Of a DNA stretch of 64,000 nucleotides, positions 13,334-26,000 are shown one piece after another. Location: contig JASANG010002774.1 in the NCBI GenBank assembly GCA_030248215.1, forward strand, positions 1 to 64,000, given 5' to 3'. The notes under the pieces were generated by a model. The model was not told where the DNA came from and did no database searches. It saw only the letters and a list, made by a program, of their open reading frames with translations. Origin of the DNA: Enoplolaimus lenunculus. Taxonomy: Eukaryota > Nematoda > Enoplea > Enoplida > Thoracostomopsidae. Positions within the stretch are counted from its first letter, which is position 1, and every line of letters starts with the position of its first letter. A program made the translations under genes and the position numbers.

Positions 13334-13530
13334 ATGGGCCCCTGTATAGAACAGGGCCAAAACGTTTTCCGGTGGGACTGTAATAGAGTAAGCTTAAGCT
13401 TTAGAATAAGTTTTTTGCTCAGGCTTAGGCTTAGGCTTAGGTATAGGCTCATTGTGACGCTCAGACTTAGATTTAGGCTTACACTTAGGCTTAGCAATAT
13501 GCTTATACAAGTGTTCCGGCCCTGTGTTTA
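13334..13530. mobile_element. Family B element
   Basis: It starts GGGCCCCTGTATAGAACAGGGCC, continues 'GGTGGGACTGTAATAGAGTAAGC' and an AGCTTTAGAATAAGTTTTTTGC lead-in, and has two TTAGGC blocks separated by TATAGGCTCATTGTGACGC. It ends 'TATACAAGTGTTCCGGCCCTG'. This order matches the copies at 11.97, 15.5 and 25.4 kb. Confidence 0.82.
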
Positions 13531-15506
13531 AGCACAACAGTTTCTGGCATAAGAGACATTTTATAATCGCATTACATGTTGTCGGGCTACAACTACGAGA
13601 GGCGACGAAGGACGCCGATCTATTTTATAATACGATATTTTTATAGTTCTCAAATATTAATAACCCTTTTCACTTGCATAATATTAATATCATTTGTACA
13701 GGATTTGATATTCGGACTCTCAGCTAAAGATGTTTACCATCATTGTCTAGCTAGTTACGTGTTGAAACTTTAAACTGCACATACGAATAAAATTGTCAAA
13801 AACTGCTGAGTACTGTGTGTATTTTGTTCGTCTACAGTTTACACTGCACTTTTGCTCACGGTATATCTATATAGCAGCTATTAAAGCTGGAACGCCCCGC
13901 ATACGTATTTTGGTTAAATTTCCAGCATACTTTGTTCACATTATTTCACTAATAGACAGAAATGTGATTGTGTCGTGAAGAGAAAATTCAGATTGTTTTG
14001 GGTTCGGAAACTTTAGCGCATTGCGCAAAGCCGGCTGAATTGTACACTCTACGAGGAAAACTTTAAGAACGTTTTCTGGAAAGAAATCCCAACTAACTCA
14101 GAACTATGCATGCTGCATTTGAAACCGTATAACCTGTTCTGTTCAGGTTATAAAAAATATGTATTACGAAATTAATGTGCATAAATTAATTAATAAACAT
14201 ATTACGTAATCAATTACCGGTGAACCAATAAACCCCAATGTTTATGGTTTTGCATATGGCAAAGTGATAAGCCCAACGTTATTATTTCTCAAATTCAACA
14301 GTGTTCCGCGACTTAGTCCTGTAAGTAGGGGTAATATATGTCCTCCTTTAGGTTTAAGTTATTTTAAGTAAAACTGCATTTATATTCAAATTGTGCGTTA
14401 GCGTTGGTTTCAACCTACTCAAGCATTCGATGCAACACTGTTTTGCAAAACAACTACACCCAGGACTTGTATTATGTAAAACTTAGGAAATCTTCAAGAG
14501 TTATGAGAATGGCAGCCATAATTTTACTAACAAGATTATTTTAAACGATTTACTTACCTTTTACCTACACTGGTGTTAGTTCGATAGTAGCCTAAAGTTT
14601 CACTCACATTACACTTCATTGTTTTTCGACACGGATAAGCTCAGGCTTTAGGCTTAGGCTATTCCTAAAGTTAATTCAAAGTCTCAGCACATAATTCACA
14701 CATTGTGTGCCGGGTGTAGCTGATCGCCGTAGCACCGTAGGAATATATTCTAACCGCTCAACAAACACAAAACCGTAATTCCACGAGCACCGTATAATAT
14801 TTCCTGGTTGCTTAACAAATATCAACCGTAGTATCCCGTTGTATCCAAACGGCTTCACCAAAAAACCCTCCGTAGCTAATAGCTATCCGTAATATTCGCC
14901 TGTATATGCAAGTTGACCTACCTGGAAAACATACCAAAGAACAATGCTTCACACTCATTAAACACCGAGGAAACTTTTTCTGTGGGAAAATAAACAACTT
15001 TACCATTGCCAAGGTAACGATGTTTTTCTCGGCTTCGAGTTAGTAGTCGGTTTAATTAAGAACTCGGGATAAACAAGAAACTACGCTTTGTCTGTCATTA
15101 AATATGTCATTAATATAAATATATCAACGTAAAATTAATTTGAAAATTATTTTTATTGTTCTTTAAAATTATAAGTCAGCAATAGTCAACATGATGGTAT
15201 AAGTACCTAAATCAGCAAGCGGCATGGCGCGGTGTTAACAATTCGCATCACTAAAGTTATTGTCGTCAGCTAACACTGGTTAATTGATTTTCAAATAGGT
15301 AGATACTATTTTTTGTGAAGACTGACAATATTAGTGCAAAATCCATGCAAAATCTTGTATTCTATATAGCGATTCCCAATTGTTGATACATACAGATGCC
15401 ATAGCTATTCGCATTTTCACACCGGTGTCGGTGCGTTACTCATGTAAGCTGCTGCATTAGACAAAAACATTATGATCTCGTTTACCTGTATAAACCTTAT
15501 TACAAG
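13531..15506. other. No gene recognised
   Basis: AT-rich sequence. Near 14640-14670 there is one short TTAGGC-like tract (CAGGCTTTAGGCTTAGGC) without clear element ends. Nothing else stands out. Confidence 0.45.
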
Positions 15507-15831
15507 TTCCGGCCCATTGTAAAGATTAGGGGTGGTACGTTTTCTGTGTGTCCGGAATAAAGTAAGCTTAAGCTTTATACTTTTTTGTTTAGGCTTACTG
15601 TAGCGACCGAATAAGGGTGTTATAAGAGGGGGTCCCCATTTTGAGTCAGTCCGTATAACGAAGGGGGGCGGAGCGTGGGTTAAAAATAAATAACAGCCGT
15701 AACCGAATAACAGGGGGTACCCTGTGGAGAGACCAAATAAATATCAGCCCACCCCTCTTATTCGGGTCACTACTGTAAGCCTAGGCTTATGAATATGTTT
15801 ACTGTTTCTGCCCTGTTCTATACATTGGTCC
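15507..15831. mobile_element. Family B element split by a family C insertion
   Basis: The left part (TTCCGGCCCATTGTAAAG..., AGTAAGCTTAAGCTTTATAC, TTTTTTGTTTAGGCTTA) and the right part (TAAGCCTAGGCTTATGAATATG...CCCTGTTCTATACATTGG) are a B element interrupted at 15598-15775. Removing the insert restores a standard short B element, so the insertion is younger than this copy. Confidence 0.78.
15598..15775 (+). mobile_element. Family C MITE (TA target, short form)
   Basis: Terminal inverted repeats CTGTAGCGACCGAATAAG and CTTATTCGGGTCACTACTG (one base missing at the left) are flanked on both sides by TA, which fits a TA target duplication of the Tc1/mariner type. The body is 178 bp with a GGGGGTCCCCATTTTGAGTC start. 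It has no coding capacity. It sits inside the TTAGGC tract of a family B copy. Confidence 0.88.
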
Positions 15832-16317
15832 AAGATACTACGAGTCTGAATTCTATGATGATTCTCTGCGGTATGCCAAGCAAACTGTAGATCCAGTATA
15901 AACAGTATGCCCTAAATAATTTCTGGTCAACAAAACCGCAACCATGGCAATAAGGCTAATTATTCACGAGCAACAAAATATTGCTTAACGTAGAGTTCTT
16001 ATATTAATGCTGTTGATAAGCGTAATATTGTTGACAAAACATCTCTGCCATGGAGAGGCGCAGATACACAGTCTTTGGCAAACATGTACAGCGAGATTTA
16101 AACTATATTTTCTGGTGGCAAAACTAATTCTCATCCACTTTCCTTAAAACAAATTCACATTCACTTTTCTTGCCGCAGTAAGTACACACAACCAGGTAAT
16201 TTAATATCCTGGGAATAATATGGACCAAATTCAATATGTTTCAGGTATCACTTTTTTAACATATATCCTAAGTAAGCAACACATATAGTAGAACGGATTA
16301 TAAGACATACTTTACTT
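15832..16317. other. No gene recognised
   Basis: About 490 bp of AT-rich sequence between two elements. No exon or element ends seen. Confidence 0.5.
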
Positions 16318-16508
16318 GGCCCATGTTACTTTTAGGGCCGTCTCGGTTTCTGGCGGGTCTCTAAAAGTGTAGGCTTACATTCTAGGCTACATGTTTTGCT
16401 TAGGCTTAGGCTTAGGCTTATGAATACGTTTTTGCAACGCTTAGGCTTAGGCTTAGGCTTAAGAATACGCTTAATCTACTGTTACGGCCCTAAAAGCAAC
16501 ACTGGCCG
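16318..16508. mobile_element. Family A element, best-preserved copy
   Basis: Inverted ends TGGCCCATGTTACTTTTAGGG and CCCTAAAAGCAACACTGGCCG (about 27 bp including the CCGT/ACGG step). Internal order: GGTTTCTGGCGGGTCTCTAA, 'GTAGGCTTACATTCTAGGCTAC', a TTTTGC lead, a block of about three TTAGGC, spacer 'TATGAATACGTTTTTGCAACGC', a second block of about three units, then 'AAGAATACGCTTAATCTACTG'. It serves as the reference for family A in this window. Non-coding. Confidence 0.88.
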
Positions 16509-17591
16509 TTTACTTGATAACAAATTATTCTGTTAGACTTTGATGGAACGATGAAACGCCTTATTATATTAATTTACTTGGTATATTTTGTTTCGATAAC
16601 TCATCAATTCTATTTCACTAAATCGTCTCCTGAGTTGCAGGTAAGCTTGGTCCTGGTCTACAAGGCGTTGGATTCTTAGTTCCTTTTGAAAAGTTTTGAA
16701 CCAAACATAAAAGCGTTAACATCGCTGTTAGTCATGTGATCTCACATGATCACCCGTATATTTTTGCCTTCACTAGCATGTTTAGCTGGCTACAGACCTA
16801 GGTATATATGCTTTAAAATGAAATATAACAATGGCAAAACGTACGGATCGGTAATCCTTAGTTGTAAAAATGTTTTTAACTATTTCATGAATGTTTGTTA
16901 ATATTAAGTTATTAACGGAAATAAGTTTGCTACATTTGGTGCTCTTTTTGTAGTCAATACAGATTGATCACAGCAACAATGCTGAATTTCAGTTGCGTTA
17001 TTTTTTTGTTGTTCCCTATAACTTTTTCAACACTGAACGATGAGATACACGTGAACTTGATCAGTATTAATGCATCACACCACCTTTCATTTTTGTTTTC
17101 CCACTGCAATTCGTGAAAATAATCGCGGAAGCTCACTTGACATGTTTAATGCTATAACGAAAATTTTTTTAATAGAACTTTAATTGTTTGAAAATCTATT
17201 TAATAATGTTTGCTGAAGCTTTTTGTAAGAGGACAAATAAATGTTAATTATACCTAAATTTCAGTCACTCATGGCCGAGTCTGCCGCAATGTCAAAACGC
17301 TACTTACCTTCACGAACGAACAACATACTGGCGTTAGTAGACGGCTATGAACAACCGTTACAGCTGCGGAAACGATTTCTATTCTATGGTTCAAATCGAT
17401 CGAAAGACCTACTTGAATCACTTGGGCAAACAAGATAGAGAAACAAAACGCAATTATAGTCCGGTCTATAGTGCAAAATTGAAACACCAGGGGCGTATAC
17501 ACCAGAAGAGATAAGAAGATATATCTGAAATTTCTGCAGAGACAAGAAAAAACGTTTGCACTGAATATAATCTGCTGCATCCTATACATAC
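16509..17591. other. No firm gene; one weak open segment
   Basis: On the plus strand an open frame begins after a good TTTCAG acceptor near 17264 and runs to a stop at 17438 (55 codons from an internal Met, MAESAAMSKRYL...). The overlapping minus strand is also open. I recognise neither protein, so no gene is called. Confidence 0.35.
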
Positions 17592-17645
17592 CATTTTTCT
17601 TTGCTGGCTGCCTTCGCTTGCAAAAACTTTTAAGGTGACACGCTC
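17592..17645 (-). CDS. Candidate 18-codon exon, possibly syntrophin 3' end
   Basis: On the minus strand a 54-bp open segment (ERVTLKVFASEGSQQRKM) is bounded by a good acceptor (ATCATTTCAG) and a good donor (GTATGT). Both boundaries are in phase 0, the phase in which the last firm syntrophin exon (20056-20193) ends. The peptide does not match the gamma-syntrophin C-terminus I know from vertebrates, so assignment rests only on position, phase and splice consensus. Confidence 0.25.
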
Positions 17646-18047
17646 CTGAAATGATATTTTGACTATGACCGTGATCTGAATATATCGTTTTGATCTGTAT
17701 CAACTTTATTAAAAATCGTGAAACTTATGAATTGGTTTTTTAATCTGCGAAAATTTATTTATAATTAAATGTGAAAATTCAGTCAGTGCTCTTTGCATTT
17801 AGTTTTGGAATCGTATTTTAATCCATGGTGTTTAAAACTGCATTGAGGTACTCCATGCTCTCTAGTGTAAACTTAATCGGATAAAGATATATATAATATA
17901 CCTATATATTGATAAGAACCAAATTTCTTTCATGGACGTCATTTTGGATATGTGTTTACAATTAACCTATCACACATATAAGACGCAAAATATGAAAAAC
18001 GGAGGTATTGATAAGGTAAGGAAACAGTAGGTAGAATTTTTTGCTTA

Positions 18048-18203
18048 TTAGTTGATATGCGGTGCCGTCCGGTACAACACGAGATAACGACCCATTTGAG
18101 TGCAACTCGAGGTCTGCTTCCAGCTCGACGTAAAATCGACCACCCGCTCCAGCGCAATTTTTGTCGAAGTGTCCGGCAACTTCGGCCTCGAATTTTTTTG
18201 TGC
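18048..18203 (-). CDS. Candidate exon of unknown assignment
   Basis: This GC-richer segment stays open in all three minus frames. In phase 0 after an ATCAAG acceptor it gives 51 codons (AQKNSRPKLPD...) ending in TAA at 18048-18050, which could close the syntrophin gene. In another frame it reads TKKFEAEVAGHFDKN...FYVELEADLELHSNGSLSR, which looks more protein-like but has the wrong phase to follow the syntrophin exon directly. I do not recognise either product. Confidence 0.25.
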   Translation of the reverse strand, partial: AQKNSRPKLPDTSTKIALERVVDFTSSWKQTSSCTQMGRYLVLYRTAPHIN

Positions 18204-18659
18204 CTTGATAAAAATGGTGCCTTCACTGTATTTGTTTTTTTAGCTTTGAAGTTATTTTGAAAGATTGAACTGCCAGATTTTTCAAAAAGGCAGCTTAAAA
18301 CCAATTTTTCGACCACGTTTGTTAAGTTATTCATATTAAAATTTGCAAATTTAACATCACTTTCGTTTCATAATGTTGCTCTGCTCCAGTTCTGACAATT
18401 GTTTTTACCTTCGATGCGGTTTTTTTCACCTTCGCTTTCATCCCACGCCTCACTTTTACTGTACATAAATCAAGGAGCTGCCATAGATCATATAATTTTT
18501 GAAAACATGCGTTCCAAAAATCAATTTATCCTCCGGTGATCAGCTTTAATTTCAAGTTTCAACTGCTTCATTGACTGGCAAACATGTTTAATTAAACCTG
18601 TTTAACCAATATGATGTGCAGAATGTTATTAAAAATTCGTCGCACACATTTACCAATAA

Positions 18660-18830
18660 GCAATGGTATACTTTTAGGCAAGTAGCAGTACTCTAGAGAC
18701 TAGGCCTATTTTTAAACTTAAGCCTAAGGAAAAGGATAAGTAAAAAAACTGGCCTAAGCATGAATTAGTCATACTTTGCTTCTGTCCTGCGTGAAAACAG
18801 GACGCCTTTAAAAGTAACACAAAACGAAAC
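18660..18830. mobile_element. Degenerate TTAGGC element (family A, reverse)
   Basis: It contains CCTAAG-type tracts (AAACTTAAGCCTAAGGAAAAG, GGCCTAAGCATG) followed by a 'CAGGACGCCTTTAAAAGTAACAC' right end that resembles the A arm ACGCCCCTTAAAGTAACAT. The left arm is not recognisable. It generates a spurious 62-codon minus frame. Confidence 0.5.
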
Positions 18831-19392
18831 AACAAAAAGTCGCCACAGTTTCCGCAGTGCACAACTGCTTTCGCTTCACTAAAGATGTTTGCACCTCCTA
18901 CTATTTACATTTATCACTTTGAAAAGATAAAAAAATAATTAGATTGGGCCTGTCTCAAACGATATTCATCATGTTAATTGAAGCAAAATGTTGCTAACAT
19001 ATCGAATTAGTGCCTGACAAAGTTGGTACTGCTTCCACATCTGCCATCCTGCTTCCATGTCACTAAAAACTGCTTACGTTTTCAATTGTTTAGCTTTATT
19101 TTAAATTATGTAGCACTCAAAGTTAACTGAACGGCAACGGACTATATAAGTCGTTTAATGTACGTCAGATTATTTATGCATGGTGCTGTAAATATTCGGG
19201 ATCAATGCTGACTAGTTTTCCGATCATGAACGCATGAATTGTGAAGAGTAGATTCTGTAGTTGCAAGCAATCGATATCCTGAAAACGTTCAATCAATTAT
19301 TTCTGACATAACCTTCGGCCTTTGGGCATTCATGAAACTGGTAGTTTGGGAAATCTGGACTTATGTCAGAGAAAGTGGGATTTTGGAAAATC

Positions 19393-19644
19393 GAAGATAT
19401 CGAAGCCTAGCCCTAAGCATAATAGTTAGCGGGCGGACGACATCGAAGCCTAGCCCTAAGCATAATAGTTAGCTGGCGGAAGATATCGAAGCCTAGCCCT
19501 AAGCATAATAGTTAGCTGGCGGAAGATATCGAAGCCTAGCCCTAAGCATAATAGTTAGCTGGCGGAAGATATCGAAACCTAGCCCTAAGCATAATAGTTA
19601 GCTGGCGGAAGATATCGAAACCTAGCCCTAAGCATAATAGTTAG
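19393..19644. repeat. 43-bp minisatellite, about six units
   Basis: Unit GAAGATATCGAAGCC + TAGCCCTAAGCATAATAG + TTAGCTGGCG is repeated about 5.9 times with very few substitutions (GCC to ACC in the last two units). The unit contains CCTAGCCCTAAGC, a variant of the CCTAAGC word typical of TTAGGC elements. Near-identity of units suggests recent expansion. It lies about 400 bp beyond the last firm syntrophin exon. Confidence 0.93.
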
Positions 19645-20055
19645 TTTGCACATATGCCAGAGTTTGAGCCTAAGCATAAAATCTGCTGTTGGCATATATA
19701 CCCGCGGAAGAAGCCCAAGCATATTAAGCCTGTAGTTTTTGAGACATCTGGAAATGTAGAGCTTTTCAGAAATGTCAGCAGATTTCGAGATTCAGCTTTT
19801 TGACATTTTGAGGATCGATTGTCTTTGTGGATAATTTGACTAAATCTGTCATCAGATAAATCAAAATTGGTTTTTTAGTGAATAGTGCTAAAAACCAAAA
19901 GTGACGTTAAAAATTTTGACGATTTTGATGCTATCAGACGCCGTTCGGCACCATGTGGCGATGACTTGCTGTGCGACCGGGCGTCGTTCTCTGCCGGTAG
20001 TCACCGAACGACAAACATAGCGCCACCTTCCTAAGAATGCTGGTCTGTTACTAAC

Positions 20056-23000
20056 CTTGACAATATCAGGATTTGGCTGCCGATTTCGTTTCGCCAGTTT
20101 CGTTCGAGGACCTTTGAATACGAGTTGAAGACGCATTTTCCCGTCGTCGGCTGACGATTTCAGTTGTGCGAATTTTTGTCGCCAAACATATTTCTGAAAC
20201 AAAACAACTTGTATTATCGGAAATGAAATATATGTAACTTATAGCCAACATTGCACAAACAAGGCCATAACCAGAGGGTGCAGTGGAATTCCAAAAATTT
20301 AACCTCTGAAAAAGCTTTCGGCTCGCTTGTAAATATATACTGCGACATCAATCTTAAGCCCCCTGATCTTACATAGGCCGAAAGTTGACACACATATATA
20401 GCACACAAAGAATTGCGTTTCATAACTTTTACCAGCCCGCCCCCATCGTCAGAAATTTTAGAATCCGCCGCTGCCCGTTAACATGTTGTAATGATTCCTT
20501 GAACTTCTGAAAGAAAGAGCTAAGATAGCTACCTGCACCATAATACATGCCTATGAAAGTTTTTCTTTAAGGCGCAGTGTATTGTGGCTCTCTTGTGAAA
20601 AGGGATATTCCTTGTGTGACTAGTCGGTTTGGTACACAAATAATCGCTTTTCCTTGACATAAACTCAATTAAAAGTATCATAGAGCAGTTGGATTTAGTG
20701 CAAACCTTTGAATGAATATCATACATCCCGAACCCATGATTAAAATCAACCGTCAATGCGGATGGCCGTCCTTCAAAATTACACGCGAATGATTTGTTCT
20801 ATAAAAACAATAAACACTTTGCTACTTAACCCCTTCTCACATTGAGTTGCCTGTAGGCAACTCAGCGCAGTGTATATACGTTAAATAGTATATATCGCAT
20901 CGTGTTTAACAATTCCAACACGGATACATAGTACTAAATCGCCACAAGACGTGAGAGCCCCCTCGGGCTCGAGCGTCAAGCTCCTATAGCTGAGTGGTGG
21001 TGGTATACGCCTCCCGCTCCAGTCACTGGAGTTCGAATCCTAGCATAAAAGTAGGTCTCAGGGCAAATAGAAAATATTCATGTGAGAAACGGTTAAATGT
21101 TTAGTTGGTTGCTTACTCAGCTTATATATTGCCAGTTAGTTAGTGATAGGTTTTCAAAAAGACGTTTATAAATCTATGTTTACCAACAGCTAGCAATAGT
21201 CGTTTTAGTTCTCGAGCGAAAAATTAAAGTTTTCAGCTCACAAGCTAGAATGTAAACTAAATCTTCCACTATTTGGCAACATTTACTATAGACGTTTGAG
21301 AATAGTGATTTCTTAAGCTGCAAGGCTTTAAAAAATCATCAGTCTAACGTGAAATATGAATGTGATAGCCAGCCTTGTAGAACAAGCTGTAGCAGCGTTT
21401 GGATTGAAAATTTGGTTTGTATTCCTATATGTGCGCGCCTTGTAAATAGACGCCAAAATTTGTAACCTTAACAAATAATACGAATCAAATTTACAAGCCA
21501 AAAGTAAACCACCAAAAGCGAATGCTCTTCCGTAACGGCTTTTTGCATTTAATATATTTGCATATAGTAGAAGCTAGCCAACAGTTTTACTTTTGCGGGC
21601 AAAATACCTGCTAAAGCGCAAACATGTCATTAGGGTGGACTGTGCATCCACACGCCCCTCCCTCCTATAGCTGCGGTCCTGAGTTTACCCCAAGCCTTTG
21701 AACAGAATAGTATGTCGCTCTTTGCCATGCGCCTTCAAGTTGTTTCAAGTTTTCGTCATTTTCCATTGAAATATAATGAGATCGACCGCAAGAAGTAGTT
21801 ACCAGCGCACAGTACTGTCTTTCATCGTTTAAGTTGCATTTCTGTAAATAATGAACCAAATTATTATTTAAATGCATATTGTTCATGGAGTGCAATATTG
21901 CCAAAATGCAGTATTTCCTGGCTGAATCAGTCGTTAACTGTAATTGCATGAGGTATTTTTGTTTGCGATCAAAATAAGGTATACTATCTAGTAAATTACA
22001 TTGCTAATGAACGAACTTAAGTTTTATGAATTATCCAGTTGCGCATATTGCGGTAGCGTTAATACGCTTATAACGCTCCATATTAATCTAACTGGAATTT
22101 GCTTAAATATCAAAAAATTTGGCTCATGTATTCTTGATTCTGGAATGCTTTGGTTTTTTAATATACACAAATGATTTCGTCCAAAATAGGTTAAGGCCAG
22201 TAGGTTTCAAATGATACCAACGGTCGGGATGACCTCATTCTCAGACGTACTGCGAATATACATGGTTTTTTCACTAAATTTCTCCGAAACATATGGCCAC
22301 GCCGGGAATCCAACCTCGGACCTCTCGCTCGCGAGTCAAGCGCGCTACCCATTACACCACGCGGCCGATATAGTGTCTTCTGGTGCAATATGTGCACCAG
22401 TATTTATGTGTCTTAATATTACCCACTCCGCACATACACAAGCTACACCGCGCATAATCACAAAGCTATTACTCATAAATTCCTAAGAATTCCACATTCC
22501 CTGCATCTGTCAATTTAAGAACGTGCCCTTTGCGGTTTTTAGCAATGTATTTAGAGTAACATTTGCAGTATAATGTAAGAAAAAACCTGTCTCCGAAATT
22601 ATATAACACAACGTAATCTCTTTGCAAAATCCTGATATCGTTTGTTTCGACCAGACGCCTCAGATATCAACAAACTCACTTTTACAACTGAAAATGCCGT
22701 CTCGTAGATTTTGTACGAATGAGTGCATTTGGTCAAATCTGACGAATTTAGCTGAAAAAAAACCAACGGCAGTTAAATTGTTGTTCTAAGTACACACCTA
22801 AATTGCCGAGTTCTAGTTTTTGAGCTTACTGGCAAAATTTACAAAGTTCTTTGAATCGCCAAAATATTTTAGTAACTTTTTGAGAAAAGGACAGAAAATG
22901 TCTATAATAAACCACAGATTCCAAAACATGAAAAATTAAAAAATTTCTAATAAGAAACTTATTTTTAAAAAACTCATTCTCAAGTGCGAAAACTTTCTTT

Positions 23001-26000
23001 CAAGTTTCCGCGCCCAAAGGAGCAATGAGCATTTCCTTCTGTTAAAACAATCCTTTGAAGTCTAATGTGAACTTGTATTGAAATATCTGCAAAAACGATT
23101 TGTTTTTGCTATTCTGCTACAGTGGCGATTCAACTTCATAATGAAACACTAATTTTACACGTCATTTGACAGACACACAAGCTTTAATTGTTCTAAAATA
23201 CAATTGTTCAGCTTGCACAAAACCTTGCTAAAATTTCTAATTTGCACAATTTTAACATATACTCAAGTCTTCGCTCACCGGAGGTGTATCGAATAGACAG
23301 ACTTCGGAACCTTTGAGAATCAAAAACCGCGGCTGCCAATTTTGCCAGTACTCTTGAAACTTTTCGTGACGCTCGCAAATCCAACCCAAGTAAACAATCT
23401 GCAAAAAATAAGTTGGTTTCGTTCTATGCATGGTTTACTTTAATTTGTGTACGCAATGTAGAAATTTTCAGCGGCAATAGTCGCTTGCTGATTGACGTCT
23501 GTTGTATGTTTTCAGACGATAAAGTTCCCATTTTCAGAAATACGTGTAGTTGTAGTTTTAACAAACCGTTTAAAGTTATTAAACTTTGGTACTAAACACA
23601 TGCACCGCCACGTGAAAGTTGGGCTGCGTACATTATTTCAAGATGTTGTCGTTCCTAATATTTCAAAGATATCAAACACCATGGTTTGTTGTATTGGCTG
23701 TTTCGTTTGTTTTCATCGAAATAGTTGCTCAATTTGAGTGTAGCCAATTAAAATACACTTTAATGATGATGATGATGATGCTTACTAGATCACTCGGATG
23801 TAGAAATTTGTTCGACATTTTGATTGTTCGATTGTTGAGCGCAGTAATGTTTGCCGCAATATAATTGACCCATTCTTCCATTACCTTCGGATCTTCGCAT
23901 TGAATCACACCAGACGATGTGCCGTCTACAGCGCGTACTTCAAATCCGTTCGGTCTAAGTTTTAAAGGTAAGTGGGGTTGTATCAGGCGTTTTTTGTTAA
24001 GAATATGTGAATGGTGATAAAGTTTTCGAGACTCACTACGAGTTTTCCAGTCAAAACTTTTCATAGCGCATTGTTTACGGTTGATTTTGTTACAAACTTT
24101 TCCTGCTTACTAAGCAATACTACTGGAAGGAGGTTCAGAACATACGATAGGATTATTAATAGGCGATGCTTGATTGTTTAAACCTTAAAAACAAAACTAC
24201 TTGCTTAAATATACACTGTAATATGGTAGAGATTAACCACTTTTTTCATATCAAAGACCAACGCTAATGTCGACTGATCTGTTTGGTATTTAGACGTACT
24301 TTAACAAAAATTATAATTGTTCCACTACCTAGCAGCATCACTGCTAAGATATTTTCGTTTTTCGCTATTCGGAATGTTATATTAAGTTTGAACACTGTTT
24401 AAATATGTTGGTGTCGTAGAATTGGCATACCACAAAAATAGTGTTGAGTGTTTAATTGCAAAATCGTCGAGCTGTTAGACAAAATAATAATCTAAATTTC
24501 TGCCACAATAGGCCTGAACTGAGTACAAATTTTAACCACAACTTAATTTGGTACACGAAGTCTTTCACCTTAATCAGGATAAATTACGTTAATGCACTAA
24601 CAAGTAATTTTGAACTCTGTTCACGGAATTTAATTAAAGAAACAGATTGTTTCAATCCGTAATCTCAAATACAATTCTAACTTTGGGCCTGGCTTGGCCT
24701 AAATTATGATACGGATAAGGTACAGGGCTGTATACGGAAAATTTAACGATGTTCACAGATTGTTAACTACGAAACCAGAGTAATACCTTGACGCCAACAA
24801 TCAATTGATGCTGCCCAACTTGAAGTAATTTTTCACGAAATATTTGACAAAATTTTTTGTTTAATAGGAAGGTGGGTAACGGCATTCAATGAATCGCTCA
24901 GTATACTCACTGAGTGAAAATGTGAACTAACCGTAGTTTATCTGTGGCCCACAAATAACGAGTCAAATACGCCATTGGTAACGGTATTTTGACCACTGTT
25001 TCCCATCCCTTCGGTGCATCTCTGGCTGAACTGGCGACGCTGCTGCCGTCATCATTGCGATCACTTTTCATCGAACCAGCCTATTGGTAACAAACAAAAA
25101 TTATTAGCCAGGTAACAATTCATGTGAACGAAACTTATACGAAATCGAATTAATAAATTCGCAGGTTTCGGGTATAGCGTTCGATACACTAGATTTACGT
25201 ATCAAATAGTATCTTTTAACGGACACATTTTATAAATTTCAAATCAAGACATTTGTATCTTTTATCAATTTGTATACAACTTACTCTAAAACTGGTGTCG
25301 CTCATACGCTCAACACTACCATCGTGGTCTTTGAAAGATCCTGAAAATGGTAAAAATATTAACTATCGGTTATCTTCAGAACTTTTGACTAACCCCTGGT
25401 TTTGAAACCAGTCACAACTAGCGAAAAAACATTCAAAACATTCAAAGTTTTGGCCCATATAAAGATCTGGGTCGAACGCTTTTCTGCGGGTCTGCAATAG
25501 AATATGCTTAAACTTTAGACTAATTTTTTTTGCTTAGGCTTAGGCTCAGGCTTATTCTTAGGTATATGCCAATATAACTGTTACGGCTCTGTTCTATACG
25601 TTGGCCAAAGTTTTCGTATAAATAATAAGTCGCATGCTTAGAAAGTTTATCATTTTATTGGAGGATGTTTACACTGGCTGCATTTTCGATGATAAGCATA
25701 CTCGCATTTAAAGTAAACATAATGATATGACAGATGCTACCAAATTCACAGGTTACAATCTTAGTGATATCTTAAACTAAAATAAACGAAAGAAGCAACG
25801 AAATCTATGATGCAAAGATAGTCTAAAGCTATATTTGTCTATTTTGTTTGCAGTTCTTTTCGTGAAATATATTCTTAACCTAAAAAATTACTAAATAATT
25901 GAATTCTTAGCAGAAAAACTCATTAAACCGCTGAAAATTATGGTTTTAAATACTTAAACAAAAGATAATTCAGCTCTTACCGCCGCCACGCAGAAATGGT

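Noticed and set aside
17269-17703. 144-codon minus-strand open frame
   Set aside because: No domain or family is recognisable. Only a short part of it has splice-like boundaries, which I list separately as a weak candidate exon.
22295-22366. Functional tRNA gene
   Set aside because: Length and acceptor stem fit, but T and anticodon stems carry mismatches, box B is altered and a SINE-like body follows. Treated as a SINE head.
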